Shown: positions 1-9,356, numbered from the stretch's first letter. The stretch is DNA of 64,000 nucleotides from Colwellia sp. 39_35_sub15_T18 (GCA_002162675.1 MAAE01000007.1:248001-312000), one strand, 5' to 3'. Notes: generated by a model not told the origin, from the letters alone. A program made the numbers and translations.

Positions 1-48
1 ATAGCGTGCAGTAAAAAATGTATTGGTGATATTCTGTGTTTTAAACAT
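1..48 (-). CDS. Start of an unidentified gene, cut by window edge
   Basis: An ATG at 46-48 on the minus strand opens a frame that stays open to the window edge and encodes MFKTQNITNTFFTARY. The upstream AAAGGTAAACAAT is almost identical to the ribosome site of the EthD-like gene before it. The gap to that gene's stop is only 42 bases, so this is probably the next gene of the tatABC-receptor-EthD transcription unit. Sixteen residues are too few to name a family. Confidence 0.5.
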   Translation of the reverse strand, partial: MFKTQNITNTFFTARY

Positions 49-90
49 ATTGTTTACCTTTCATAACATTAATATAACTTTGGTTAATCT

Positions 91-402
91 CTAAAGCTTG
101 ATTTCACTAATTTGAATTTGTGGCTGAGTATTTGTGTAATTAGGAATATCTGCCATTATTTTTTCTGCATGAGCACCAAAGGCATCCTGAAAACTATTCA
201 CTGAATCGAATATCAAATGCCCCATTGCTATAAAAGATGCCATTTCGTCAGGAGTTCCTCCAGCTAAACCAATATCAACATTACTGCCTTTAACCGCGCC
301 ACAAAGAAGTTCCGCAACCATTGGCATATGAATATTGCAATAATATTCAATATCAAAACTTGCATCTGACGAGTTTGGGTACATTACACTTACTTTAATC
401 AT
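91..402 (-). CDS. EthD-family small protein
   Basis: A 103-residue protein beginning MIKVSVMYPN, with the EthD/dimeric alpha-beta barrel pattern: a YPN start strand, then a YYCNIHMPM segment like the conserved Y-x-x-x-H-x-P of EthD proteins, and a later F-x-x-A-F-G-A-H-A-E-K-I helix. EthD proteins are about 100 residues, so it is full length. The family takes part in varied oxidative catabolism and its biochemical role is usually unknown. The start at 402 is chosen because AAAGGT lies just upstream; a start at 456 would add 18 residues with no ribosome site. It lies 37 bases after the chemoreceptor gene on the same strand and is probably co-transcribed with it. Confidence 0.75.
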   Translation of the reverse strand: MIKVSVMYPNSSDASFDIEYYCNIHMPMVAELLCGAVKGSNVDIGLAGGTPDEMASFIAMGHLIFDSVNSFQDAFGAHAEKIMADIPNYTNTQPQIQISEIKL

Positions 403-439
403 TGTTTTTACCTTTAAGTTGAAATTATATAAATATATT

Positions 440-2023
440 TTAAGCTTTAAAACCAATTCTAAAACTACCCCAATGTTTACCTAGAATAAAAATTGGTGCT
501 GAAATATCGTGCATTATTTCGCCGGTATCACGTTTGTAGGTTTGTAATAAAAACTTGTTTGTATGCTGGGCACAACGAATACCAGTGGTATCATTAAACA
601 TGCGTTTAGTACGGTTATTCACTACATCCAAGGTAGGATTACCCGTTAGAGGTTTAGAATAACACTTATTATGCGTGGGGAAATACCCATTAATATCAAC
701 AGCACCAGCATAGATCATTTGGTTGAATTCTTGTAATAAGGGCTCTTGAATTTTTGGTAAACATCTATCAGTAAAAGAGTCAAAACTAGTTGAAAATTTT
801 GCTGGTACTGTATTACCTATTGGTTGATAATTAAAGTCAAATAGCTGCTGCATTGTGATGGTTTTATCAGTAATACTTTGTTCAAATAATTTACCTACTT
901 TATCAGCGGCAAGTTGTGCTTGGTTACACATTGATGCTATTAAGGTTTTACTGTCAAACACGGATAGTTGTAAAAATATTGATTCGGTACTGCTTGATAA
1001 ATTTGAAGCTTGAATTGATACTTGCTGTGTTTCTTTGCTTTTGTCTATCAAAAAGTCATGCAAGTTGACTACCGAAATTGATATTTCAGCAGCGGCTAGA
1101 TCTTGCTCCTGCAACGCATGACTTATTTGATCGCTGGCGCCTGATGAGTCTGACATCAGTTGGTCTATTTGTTCAAATGACTGTGACAAGTCTGTCATTG
1201 AGGTGACAACACTGCTCGTTTGCTTGACAATTTCTGACATAACAGCTGTGGTTTCACTGGTTTCATCGCCAATTTGTTTTAACATGTCGCCAATTTGACT
1301 GGTAGCATTTGCCGTTTTTGCTGCTAATGTTCTTACTTCATCAGCAACAACAGCAAATCCTCGTCCTTGCTCTCCAGCACGGGCAGCTTCAATGGCAGCA
1401 TTGAGTGCCAGCAAATTTGTTTGTGAAGAAATAGCATCAATAACATCAGTAATACTCTGAATTTTTAGTGCTTTTTGTTCAAGAGATTGAATTTTATCTG
1501 AGGCATTATTTACTGCAAGATTTAGTTGATTAACTATTTCAATATTAGTCGTTAATTGCTTAGAGCTTGATGAACTGGCAAGCATCGCTTGGCTTGATTG
1601 CTCAGAAGCGATAGCTGCATTGTCATTAATTTGTTTGCTATTGACAGACATTTGCTCTGCAGACGTAGCAAGTCGATCGACATCTTGGCTGGATTTTTCA
1701 ATAGCGCTGCTGAGTTGCTCTAAAAAATAGCTAACTTCAGCGGAGTTAATAGCAAGTTCACTGACTTTGCTGCTTATTCTCTCACCAATATTTGCAACGT
1801 TGCAATGTTTTTCGTAGGTATCTTTATGGTAGAGGTTAAGTAAAGTTGTTGAAGTGACCAGTTTATTAGTAATAAAAGCCACACTTATAAAAACACCGGC
1901 ACCAGAGGCGGCAGTGGCAATTATCATAGAATTGAATATTTGGAAGCTAATAAAGCTTATTAGTGAAATTATACTGACTATAATTGAGGCAATCGAGATA
2001 CATTTTATTAATTTGTTATTCAT
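440..2023 (-). CDS. Methyl-accepting chemotaxis protein with C-terminal sensor-like domain
   Basis: A 527-residue chemoreceptor. Residues about 5-52 form two adjacent hydrophobic helices with almost no periplasmic loop and no clear HAMP domain. The signalling coiled coil follows, with the conserved hairpin tip [20 protein letters not shown] near residues 201-240. Unusually, about 150 residues follow the signalling domain and contain [26 protein letters not shown] and HWGSFRIGF. These resemble the extra domain found C-terminal to the signalling module in some Proteobacterial receptors. The sensing part would then be cytoplasmic. The gene starts 10 bases after tatC ends, so it is very likely in the tat operon. 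Its ligand is not known. Confidence 0.9.
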   Translation of the reverse strand: MNNKLIKCISIASIIVSIISLISFISFQIFNSMIIATAASGAGVFISVAFITNKLVTSTTLLNLYHKDTYEKHCNVANIGERISSKVSELAINSAEVSYFLEQLSSAIEKSSQDVDRLATSAEQMSVNSKQINDNAAIASEQSSQAMLASSSSSKQLTTNIEIVNQLNLAVNNASDKIQSLEQKALKIQSITDVIDAISSQTNLLALNAAIEAARAGEQGRGFAVVADEVRTLAAKTANATSQIGDMLKQIGDETSETTAVMSEIVKQTSSVVTSMTDLSQSFEQIDQLMSDSSGASDQISHALQEQDLAAAEISISVVNLHDFLIDKSKETQQVSIQASNLSSSTESIFLQLSVFDSKTLIASMCNQAQLAADKVGKLFEQSITDKTITMQQLFDFNYQPIGNTVPAKFSTSFDSFTDRCLPKIQEPLLQEFNQMIYAGAVDINGYFPTHNKCYSKPLTGNPTLDVVNNRTKRMFNDTTGIRCAQHTNKFLLQTYKRDTGEIMHDISAPIFILGKHWGSFRIGFKA

Positions 2024-2033
2024 TTTTTATTTC

Positions 2034-2774
2034 CTAGGATTGTCCATCATCACTTTCTTTATAATAAATTGAGGAAATAAAAACTCCAACCTCAAACAAC
2101 AAGAACATAGGTATCGCTAACAAGGTTTGAGAAATGATATCGGGTGGTGTTAATAACATTCCAATAACAAAGGAGCCAACAACAACATAAGGTCTTTTTT
2201 CTCGTAAGCTATTCGGAGTCGTAAAACCTGTCCAACACAATAAGATAATCACAATCGGGATTTCAAACACGATGCCAAAGGCAAAAAATAGTTTTAAAAC
2301 AAAATCAAGGTAACTACTAATATCAGTAGCAATATTTACCCCTTTAGGTGCAGCAGAAGTAAAAAATGCAAAAATAATCGGAAAGACCACATAATACGCA
2401 AAAGAAATACCACCATAAAAAAGAATACTACTCCCAAGCATTATGGGTCTCATTAATCTTTTTTCACTGCGATATAAGCCTGGAGCGATAAACGACCATA
2501 TTTGAAATAAGATGTACGGCATACTGATGAATATAGCTAATACTATCGTCAATTTAAAAGGAGTGAAAAATGATGAAGCTACGTCTGTTGCTATCATTTG
2601 TCCGCCCTCAGGCATAGTGGCCAATAAAGGCTGAGAAACATACTCATATATGTCATTAGTAAAATAGAACATCGAACAAAAAACCACTAAAACAGATACC
2701 ACAGCTTTCAATAATCGATATCTGAGTTCTAATAAATGGTCGAACAATGTGTATTGTTTAGTTGATGAACTCAT
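2034..2774 (-). CDS. tatC: Sec-independent protein translocase TatC
   Basis: The polytopic receptor of the twin-arginine translocase, which binds Tat signal peptides with TatB and recruits TatA to export folded proteins. It has 246 residues, close to the usual 250-260. The conserved N-terminal HLLELRYRLLKA motif is at about residues 13-24, six hydrophobic segments follow, and the family motifs SFIAPGLYRSEK and LTPPD are present. Start and stop overlap by one base with tatB (TAATG), so translation is coupled. The window contains a likely client, the Tat-signal dehydrogenase subunit at 14057-14587. Confidence 0.97.
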   Translation of the reverse strand: MSSSTKQYTLFDHLLELRYRLLKAVVSVLVVFCSMFYFTNDIYEYVSQPLLATMPEGGQMIATDVASSFFTPFKLTIVLAIFISMPYILFQIWSFIAPGLYRSEKRLMRPIMLGSSILFYGGISFAYYVVFPIIFAFFTSAAPKGVNIATDISSYLDFVLKLFFAFGIVFEIPIVIILLCWTGFTTPNSLREKRPYVVVGSFVIGMLLTPPDIISQTLLAIPMFLLFEVGVFISSIYYKESDDGQS

Positions 2775-3082
2775 TAACTATCAGCTTCTTTATTACTAGG
2801 ACGATAAGCCGATTCAGCCGCATCTCGCAAGCTTTGAATCGAATCAGTAATTTCAGGAGAAAAATTTTGTAAGTTCAATTTTTCAGATGTTTTTAAATCA
2901 GCCCCAAGCTCTTGAATATTTAATTCCTCAGTTAATTCTGTTTTGATGCTATTACTAAAGCGCTTAATTCCGCTAAGCCAATCGCTAATAGTACGTATTG
3001 CCACGGGTAGGCGATCAGGTCCTAACACAACCAAACCAATGATTGAAATTAACAACAGCTCAAAAAAGCCTATATCAAACAT
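2774..3082 (-). CDS. tatB: Sec-independent protein translocase TatB
   Basis: A 102-residue single-span protein starting MFDIGFFELLLISIIGLVVL, with the typical GPDRLPVAIRT hinge after the membrane helix and an amphipathic, charged C-terminal part. TatB forms the signal-peptide-binding complex with TatC. The MFDIGFxELLLI start separates it from TatA. It is shorter than E. coli TatB (171 residues) but within the range of marine gammaproteobacteria. It lies between tatA (3-base gap) and tatC (1-base overlap). Confidence 0.95.
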   Translation of the reverse strand: MFDIGFFELLLISIIGLVVLGPDRLPVAIRTISDWLSGIKRFSNSIKTELTEELNIQELGADLKTSEKLNLQNFSPEITDSIQSLRDAAESAYRPSNKEADS

Positions 3083-3085
3083 CAG

Positions 3086-3325
3086 TTATACGTTAACTTT
3101 TTCTTTTACATCAACTTCAACACTTGCTTCAATGTTTGGCTTATCTGCTAACATCTCACTTTTTGATTCGGTTCTATCTTCGTTATCAACATCGGTTATT
3201 GCTTTTTTAAAGCCTTTAATCGATGAACCTAAGTCAGAACCTAAATTCCGTAATTTTTTTGTGCCAAATAATAAAACTACAATCACCGCTATTATCACTA
3301 ATTGCCAAATACTTATACCACCCAT
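3086..3325 (-). CDS. tatA: Sec-independent protein translocase TatA
   Basis: A 79-residue protein with the TatA pattern: [20 protein letters not shown] membrane helix, the [14 protein letters not shown] hinge, the GFKKAI amphipathic helix and an acidic tail. TatA oligomers form the transport path of the Tat system. The ATG at 3325 is preceded by GAGGATTTTTT, a good ribosome site. It is the first gene of tatABC. In many gammaproteobacteria tatA directly follows ubiB; here ubiB is about 42 kb away. Confidence 0.95.
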   Translation of the reverse strand: MGGISIWQLVIIAVIVVLLFGTKKLRNLGSDLGSSIKGFKKAITDVDNEDRTESKSEMLADKPNIEASVEVDVKEKVNV

Positions 3326-4169
3326 AAAAAATCCTCTAATCCAAATGAATCCACCCTATGATTAAAGCAAGAAATGAACCATTTACTTAAAATCCATCTC
3401 AAAAAAAACATCCTTAAATAAATGTACTTTAAAATCAACTGGTTATTTTAGTTACCGTTCTTAATTCTAACTATATTAATGACGTTTATGTTCAATCTAA
3501 CTCGCTCCAGATAAATAAACAGCGTTCAAAAATTGAAAATAACTCATTAAGCTTCTTTGACTAGTTTCTATGTAGAGGAATATACATTAATAAATACAAC
3601 AGCTTAATGGTTTTTTACTCGCGATTTAGTACATTTATTGTTATAGGGGTATACGATAAACGTTCAAAGAATTTATCTATTAGAGTAGTACGTTGAGACA
3701 TGTGTATCAGTATCATTAAGGTCTGCACGTAGTTGAAGTATTTGCGGTATTTAATACGATATTAATTCTTGTGCAATATCTAGGAGTGTTTCTGCCTAAT
3801 GGTATGGTTAATTGTTTTTTATTAGAAAGAGGGATATCACATTATTCTCTTATTCTTTAGCTAAGCAGTTCAGTACCGAAAATAGAGCATATCGTTGATT
3901 ACGGCAGGTTGAGGTCTTGGTCAGAAGAATATTGGCTGGCAATAACTTGAATGCTTGATAGCTATAAATAATTAAAGTAAGCCTGATATAAAAGTTCAAA
4001 CTTTAGCCCTCTAAATACATCACATTGATAAAATTACACAATCATATATCAACTACTGGTTTTCACTTGGATCCAGGTGTATCACTCTTTTGTGATTAAT
4101 GCTTAGTTAAAACATAAACCCATTAAAAATAGAGGCTTTATTTATTTTTATTTTGACAAATGAACGCAA
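3326..4169. other. Intergenic region between divergent tatA and porin genes
   Basis: About 840 AT-rich bases upstream of both tatA (minus) and the porin (plus) before the porin's control sites begin. No frame in it looks like a real gene. It must carry the tat promoter; one weak sigma-54-like match is listed separately. The rest shows no convincing repeat or RNA. Confidence 0.6.
3366..3382 (-). promoter_or_regulatory. Weak sigma-54-like promoter match upstream of tatA
   Basis: Read on the minus strand, TGGTTCATTTCTTGCTT has GG and GC separated by exactly ten bases and a good TTGC element, but the -24 box is poor (TGGTTC rather than TGGCAC). It would start transcription about 30 bases before tatA. 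No copy of the 16-bp activator site found at the other three promoters was seen upstream, so the call is tentative. Confidence 0.3.
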
Positions 4170-4185
4170 TGTGACAGATGTAACA
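4170..4185. promoter_or_regulatory. Putative activator site (UAS) upstream of the porin
   Basis: The sequence TGTGACAGATGTAACA is a partial palindrome. Its centre is about 97 bases upstream of the transcription start predicted from the sigma-54 promoter at 4249-4264. Related sites at 14711-14726 and 17211-17226 have nearly the same position relative to their own sigma-54 promoters. Binding by the activator encoded at 6569-8545 is inferred. Confidence 0.6.
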
Positions 4186-4248
4186 ACTTGAAATATATAT
4201 AAATTATATTTTTTTTTGTTATTTCTTTATTTTTGGTTTTATTTGAAT

Positions 4249-4264
4249 TGGCACGAAATACGCT
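4249..4264 (+). promoter_or_regulatory. Sigma-54 (-24/-12) promoter of the porin gene
   Basis: TGGCACGAAATACGCT matches the -24 box TGGCACG exactly. GG and GC are separated by ten bases, as RpoN requires; the -12 box is ACGC instead of TTGC. The predicted start is near 4274, about 55 bases before the porin ATG. The upstream activator-type site supports it. Confidence 0.65.
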
Positions 4265-4328
4265 ATACCCCAGATGACGCAATAAAAAATATAATGCGTT
4301 TATAACAATTAACTAACTAGGGGTCTCT

Positions 4329-5525
4329 ATGAATAATAAATTACTCAACGTCACAAAATACTCTGCTTTGACTATAGCTATGTTATCAAGTACTACACAA
4401 GCGATTAGCTTTAGCGAAGGTGGTTGGACTATGGATATCAATGGCATCGTCGGAGGGTTTTACACACAAACTGATTGTACAGTTGGAGACAATGCAGCCC
4501 AATGGAGCTCATTTTCGGCATGTGAATATGCAGTAGACAATCAAGACACCGCATCGGTACAAAATGGTTATTTACCCGGTTGGATTAACTTCATTGGAAC
4601 ACACACCACAGAAACGGGGCTCGATCTTAAGACGCATTTTGGAATAGCACCAGGGACATCTAATCCTTCTGAATTCGGAGGACGTATTGCTGGTGCAACA
4701 AGTGTTGGTGATGTGCGAAATCTTTATTTGAGCATAACAGGAACAATGGGTACATTATTGGTAGGGCGTAATGACGCATTATTTCAATTAGATGCCACCT
4801 ATTCAGATATAACTGTTCCAGGTGTTGGCACTCATGCAGATGCCGCAGGCTTGCTAAATACGACATTTGGCGCTGTAGCTACAGGTTACACTTTTATGGC
4901 TTATCAACCTCAAATTACTTATTCAACCCCTGTTGTCCAAGGGTTTCAAGTGAATGTAGGGCTATTTCAACCTGTTGATATACAGCCAGATCCTATTTCA
5001 ATTGGTGGTCCAATCTATAACGTACATGACACTCCCATGATACAAGGCTCAGTAACTTACGATATAGAAGGTGGTAGTAAGCTTTGGGCTTCATTTGTAA
5101 CCCAAAAAGCAGAATTGTCGGGTGGCAGTGGACAAGAGCTGACGGCAAAAGGCTATGAGTTAGGCGGAAGGTTAGTTTTAGGAGGTTTTACAGCAAACTT
5201 GTCAGGATTTAAAGGCGATGCGCTAGGAGATGGAGTTCTGTTTCTTGGGGCAACAGATGCTCAAGGTAATGCTGTTGAAACTGAGGGGTATTTAGCAAAT
5301 ATCGGATACAAATTTGGTGTAAATAAATTGTCTGCACAATATGGCATAACTAGAAATAAAGATATTGATGGAGCAGAGAATGAGTCCTACTCGGTAGTTT
5401 ACGTTCGTGATATATCAAAAGGTTTGAGTTTCACATTGGAATACACCGCTCATACTACATCTCAAACTGGTTACACTGATTCAGAGGCTAATACTGTTAG
5501 TTCAGGTGTGATTTTATTCTTTTAA
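4329..5525 (+). CDS. Outer-membrane porin
   Basis: A 398-residue beta-barrel porin. Residues 1 to about 25 form a signal peptide ending in TTQA. The mature part starts with a strand like those of Gram-negative general porins (WTMDINGIVGGFYTQ), continues with alternating amphipathic strands rich in Gly and aromatic residues, includes the LLVGRNDALF motif of the porin family, and ends in Phe (GVILFF), as outer-membrane barrels do. Two cysteines in an early loop (DCTVGD, ACEYA) may form a disulfide. AGGGGT precedes the ATG. A sigma-54 promoter and activator site upstream suggest it is induced with the dehydrogenase operon, so it may bring that pathway's substrate across the outer membrane; this is inference. 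Confidence 0.85.
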   Translation: MNNKLLNVTKYSALTIAMLSSTTQAISFSEGGWTMDINGIVGGFYTQTDCTVGDNAAQWSSFSACEYAVDNQDTASVQNGYLPGWINFIGTHTTETGLDLKTHFGIAPGTSNPSEFGGRIAGATSVGDVRNLYLSITGTMGTLLVGRNDALFQLDATYSDITVPGVGTHADAAGLLNTTFGAVATGYTFMAYQPQITYSTPVVQGFQVNVGLFQPVDIQPDPISIGGPIYNVHDTPMIQGSVTYDIEGGSKLWASFVTQKAELSGGSGQELTAKGYELGGRLVLGGFTANLSGFKGDALGDGVLFLGATDAQGNAVETEGYLANIGYKFGVNKLSAQYGITRNKDIDGAENESYSVVYVRDISKGLSFTLEYTAHTTSQTGYTDSEANTVSSGVILFF

Positions 5526-5848
5526 TAGACTCGTTAATCTGAGTTCCAGTTACAAAATAATTAGTAATAATTTTGGGGTCATGTTTCTTGATCGTATCGA
5601 CAGATTCACATGAAGTTGACACGATCGTAACTAAAAAGCAAAACAACATGTAATAAACTAATACTACTTGATTAATTAAGTGTTCTAAATTTGATGAGAA
5701 TATATTTTTAAGTTGAAGGCGCGTTAGAGACTAATACCTAGTTATTAGAATTGAACATAACGCATCAATTAAAGGTTTAAATCATTTGAAAAAAGAAGCA
5801 CCTACTTAGATCATTGGTATTATGAAAAATCAATTTAGGAGAATATAA
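5526..5848. other. Intergenic region, no feature recognised
   Basis: About 320 AT-rich bases between the porin and the NTF2-like gene. No convincing terminator, sigma-54 promoter or open frame was found. The last bases carry the ribosome site TTTAGGAGAA of the next gene. Confidence 0.6.
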
Positions 5849-6244
5849 ATGAATAATTATAATGATGAACAAAAAGCACTAATTGAAGCAGATAAAAAGT
5901 GGTTTTCAATGTCAAAAAGTGCCGAAGATTTTTTGGCTTACACTGATCCAGAGTTTAAGTTTTTCCCGCCTAATGCACCGTTTATGGCGAAAAAAGAAAC
6001 CGCTCAAGAATTTTGGAGAAGCATTGTAGAGACCCCAGGTCTAACATTGACCTGGTCGCCTGAAGGAGCTGAAGCTTCCTCTACAGGTGACCTTGGTTTT
6101 ACTTACGGATTCTATTTGTTAAAGGCTTTAGATGACGCCGGTAATGAGACTATAGATAAAGGAAAATATGTCACAGTTATGCGTAAACAAAAGTGTGGGG
6201 AGTGGAGGCCTCTTAACGATATCTTTAACAGTGACGGGGAATAG
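5849..6244 (+). CDS. DUF4440/SnoaL-like (NTF2-fold) protein
   Basis: A 131-residue cytoplasmic protein with the small NTF2-like fold pattern of DUF4440/SnoaL-like proteins: an N-terminal helix (EADKKWFSMSKSAEDFLAY), a strand with DPEFKFFPPNAPF, a helix (AQEFWRSIV), a sheet containing GFTYGFYLL and KGKYVTVMRKQ, and a final WRPLNDIFNSD strand. The length fits a single domain. These proteins are often small isomerases, cyclases or binding proteins, and the substrate cannot be told. TTTAGGAG precedes the ATG. It lies between the porin and the sigma-54 activator gene, so it may belong to the same catabolic system. Confidence 0.7.
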   Translation: MNNYNDEQKALIEADKKWFSMSKSAEDFLAYTDPEFKFFPPNAPFMAKKETAQEFWRSIVETPGLTLTWSPEGAEASSTGDLGFTYGFYLLKALDDAGNETIDKGKYVTVMRKQKCGEWRPLNDIFNSDGE

Positions 6245-6280
6245 AGCCTGTAACAGCCTAATTTAAATAAAGTCTTTTAT

Positions 6281-6322
6281 ACGGCCTTAGAATTCAATCA
6301 TTAATTGATTCAAGGCCGTTTT
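6281..6322 (+). terminator. Rho-independent terminator after the NTF2-like gene
   Basis: ACGGCCTT at 6281-6288 pairs perfectly with AAGGCCGT at 6312-6319. The space between them can pair further (CAATCA with TTGATT, or similar), and TTTT follows. It sits 37 bases after the stop at 6244. Confidence 0.75.
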
Positions 6323-6568
6323 CCAATTTCTATTGGCATAGTCCATTTTTTGGATGCTGCTGCCATCTCATCAGTTGTATGTAATCGCATCGGTTGTAAG
6401 TACTAAAACAAGTTCAACTTGAGGGGTTACGGTATGAATGGGTTAAGGTGTAGTCGTTTTGACTATTGTTAGTGTTGTATTCCTCATGAAGTACTGCACC
6501 AAGCTTCAGACTAATTAGTTTGCGCTAGTTAGGAAAAGCGGTAAAGCGCTGTTAAAAAGTAATGTGCT

Positions 6569-8545
6569 CTAGACTGCAGTATCTGAACTACCGATATCTA
6601 AATTATTGGGAGAAACAATTCTGTACTTTTTCATTTTTCGATAAAGTGTTGCTCTACCAATCTCTAGCTGTTTCGCCGTTTCAGTTGCATTCCAATTATT
6701 ATGTCTAAGGGTGTCTAATATCTTTTGCCCTTGCTCAGGTAAAATTTCGGCATGTTGTATGTGAGTGCCCTCGTTTTCGTTGAAAATAAATGGGGGGCAG
6801 TCAAATACATATTCAGGTAAATGTTCAGGTGTGATGGTATTATCATCGCACAGAGTACTGGCGTAACTGATGACATTTTTTAATTCACGGATATTACCTG
6901 GCCAAGAATATTCAGCGAGTATTTGCATTGCCTCTTTCGATAAACCAATTTTCGACTCATTACCAACAAGAGATGATACTAAATAGTGCAGATCTTGACG
7001 ATCTCGTAATGCTGGTAAATTAATTGTAGCACCATTTAGACGATGATATAAATCGGCTCTGAAGATAGACTGTTCCGAACCAATTTGTGGTGATATATCT
7101 TGATGAGTAGCGCTAATAAGACGAAAGTCTACTACAATTGCCTGATCAGAACCTACGGGAGTCACTACTTTTTCTGCCAATACTCTTAATAACCGAGTTT
7201 GCAGGGTAGCGGGCATATCTCCGATTTCGTCTAAGAATAACGTTCCTTTATCTGCGGCGAGGATTAGTCCCGTTTTACCTTTACTGCTAGCGCCAGTAAA
7301 ACTTCCCGCTTTATAACCAAACAACTCACTTTCGATCAAAGAATCAGGCAGAGCCGCACAATTAACGGCTATAAACGGTCCTTTACGACGATTGCTACAT
7401 AGGTGAATAGCATTGGCCAAGACTTCTTTGCCAGTCCCAGTTTCACCTTGGATCAATATATTGATATCAGTTGGAGAGAATTTATTTAGCAGTAGCTTTA
7501 CTTTATGCATCATTGGGTCGGATCCCGCAATTTTGTCAATTTCTGCGGCAATCGGCTTAGTGATGTCTTGCTTAGTTGAGCTAGGTTGGTTTAACACCGT
7601 ATTTCTGATTTTAGTGCGTGGTGGTTGGAAATAACAAAAAAATGAAATACCCGTGTTTTTAGATTTGATAATAAACTGTGCAGAAGAGTTATTAAGACCT
7701 GCTCCTAATTGAAATAACGAGGTGATATCAAATCCAGTGAGTAACTGTGATCTGATGTCATTAATTCCAAGTTCTCTAGCAATAATTTTTCGAGCATTTT
7801 GATTTGCCCCAATCACAACATTGTTACTATCCAATGCAATTAAATTTGGACAATAAGTATTCAGTGAACTAATGTTTATATCGAATTTTAAAATTGTTGA
7901 ATTGTTATAATAATTTAAAAAATTAGCGGCTTCAATAAGCCCAGCATGCATCTGTACCAATTTAAGCAACAAGTGTTGACTAGCTTTTTCTTTTGGTGAA
8001 CACAGCGCTGAGACATCAAGTACAGCCAATAGCTGACCATTATGATCTAAAATAGGCGACGCAGAGCAAGTTAACGTTGTATTTACTATGTCAAAATGAT
8101 CTTGTTGGTGAATTGTTAGAGGAACAAGTTCGTTGATAATTGTACCGACTGCGCAGGTTCCTGCATGGCGTTCATTCCAGTCAGCACCCAAATATAACCC
8201 TGCGTTTCTTAATTCTTTGGTTAAACGATTATTGCCAATAAAATCAACCGTAACCGCATTTTTATCACAAAGTAAAACAACATAGTCTAACGCTTCTACT
8301 TGTGAGTATAAATTTTCCATCCCTTCTCTTGCCGTAATGATAAATTCTTCCATAGGGGAGGTGTGATTTTGTAATTCAGATTGGGTAAGAACGCGAGAAC
8401 CATATCGCCCCAAAGGGTCAAGCTTAAAGGTTTGAATACAGCGTTTCCATGAACTAGTTACCAAGTTTTTTTCTGAATCTAGCTCATTACTCTCAATTGA
8501 TCTATAAACATTAGATAAATGCTCATCGACGATGGAAGTTCTCAT
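6569..8545 (-). CDS. Sigma-54-dependent transcriptional activator, AcoR family
   Basis: A 658-residue enhancer-binding protein. The N-terminal half carries a GAF-type sensor region (around GLYLGADWNERHAGTCAVGT) and a possible PAS-like segment (LIALDSNNVVIGANQNARKI), as in AcoR/DhaR-type regulators. The AAA+ domain follows with Walker A GETGTGKE near residue 370, the sigma-54 contact loop as GSFTGA rather than the usual GAFTGA near 415, and Walker B GTLFLDEIGD. A Fis-type helix-turn-helix (NWNATETAKQLEIGRATLYRKMKK) is at about 605-630. It lies 85 bases after the dehydrogenase operon on the same strand. Three sigma-54 promoters with shared upstream sites lie nearby and are its likely targets. 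The effector is unknown. Confidence 0.92.
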   Translation of the reverse strand: MRTSIVDEHLSNVYRSIESNELDSEKNLVTSSWKRCIQTFKLDPLGRYGSRVLTQSELQNHTSPMEEFIITAREGMENLYSQVEALDYVVLLCDKNAVTVDFIGNNRLTKELRNAGLYLGADWNERHAGTCAVGTIINELVPLTIHQQDHFDIVNTTLTCSASPILDHNGQLLAVLDVSALCSPKEKASQHLLLKLVQMHAGLIEAANFLNYYNNSTILKFDINISSLNTYCPNLIALDSNNVVIGANQNARKIIARELGINDIRSQLLTGFDITSLFQLGAGLNNSSAQFIIKSKNTGISFFCYFQPPRTKIRNTVLNQPSSTKQDITKPIAAEIDKIAGSDPMMHKVKLLLNKFSPTDINILIQGETGTGKEVLANAIHLCSNRRKGPFIAVNCAALPDSLIESELFGYKAGSFTGASSKGKTGLILAADKGTLFLDEIGDMPATLQTRLLRVLAEKVVTPVGSDQAIVVDFRLISATHQDISPQIGSEQSIFRADLYHRLNGATINLPALRDRQDLHYLVSSLVGNESKIGLSKEAMQILAEYSWPGNIRELKNVISYASTLCDDNTITPEHLPEYVFDCPPFIFNENEGTHIQHAEILPEQGQKILDTLRHNNWNATETAKQLEIGRATLYRKMKKYRIVSPNNLDIGSSDTAV

Positions 8546-8630
8546 TATTTTTTCCTTAACTTAATATATAAAGCATCCTTGTCTTTTTACTTAACATATC
8601 CTTACTATATACTTTTTTAACCTTATTGGC

Positions 8631-9356
8631 TCATTTTACAGCCAAGTGTTTATCAATTACAGATTGTGCAGACTGATAAAGGTCGTTAGCCAGTTTATTA
8701 TGATTTACGTTAATGTCACTGTCGTACTCTGTTAGTGATGTCATTGCATCTAGACTAAAAACCTCAGAATGGCCAGATTGCAGGTAACATTGATTTACTG
8801 CATCGACTAAGTTGGTAAGGTTGGGGTTGATTAGAATAAATGCATGGGCTAAGACAGCAACTTTTCTATTGCTGCCAACAACACTCGTTTGGCAAATTCT
8901 CTGCGCCGTACCAATAAATTTTTTATTATTTATAGATAAATTATAAGCACCATTGCAATAAGCACCTTTGACCTCTCCTATTTCTGCACTGACTCCATAA
9001 TTTGATAACCACAGTTTCAAAATAGCTATCAATAATTGATAGCTTTTCGAGGTTGAAAGTTCTAATGCACTAGGCCATGGATAGACCATGCTCAGATTAA
9101 GTACACCTGGCGCTTGAGGTACTGGAGAACCACCTGTTTTTCGTTGTTCTATTTGCCAACCAAATTCTGCCATATGATTAGTTAAGTCCGACGTAGCTTT
9201 CCACTTACTAGAGGCTGGGAGTACCACTACGTTTTCTAATGGCTCCCAAATGAGAAAACGAGGCGTTTGATCGATAAGCACTTCACGTAAAGCCTGTTTT
9301 TCCCACTCTAACGCTTGAGTTGCAGACATCGACATTAACGCCAGCGAATTAGTCAA
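8631..9356 (-). CDS. Lipoate-protein ligase-like protein (BPL/LplA/LipB fold)
   Basis: A 241-residue protein resembling the LplA catalytic domain. It has a Q-R-K-T-G-G-S-P segment at about 71-78, matching the RR-x-GGG lipoate-binding loop, and NKKFIGTAQRI, matching the K-x-x-G-x-A-Q motif with the catalytic lysine. It lacks the accessory C-terminal domain of E. coli LplA. It probably attaches lipoate, or transfers a lipoyl group, to the small lipoyl protein encoded two genes upstream. The start is a TTG with GAGGAG seven bases upstream, overlapping the E2 catalytic gene by 8 bases, which implies coupled translation. Octanoyl transfer is an alternative activity. Confidence 0.8.
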   Translation of the reverse strand: MTNSLALMSMSATQALEWEKQALREVLIDQTPRFLIWEPLENVVVLPASSKWKATSDLTNHMAEFGWQIEQRKTGGSPVPQAPGVLNLSMVYPWPSALELSTSKSYQLLIAILKLWLSNYGVSAEIGEVKGAYCNGAYNLSINNKKFIGTAQRICQTSVVGSNRKVAVLAHAFILINPNLTNLVDAVNQCYLQSGHSEVFSLDAMTSLTEYDSDINVNHNKLANDLYQSAQSVIDKHLAVK

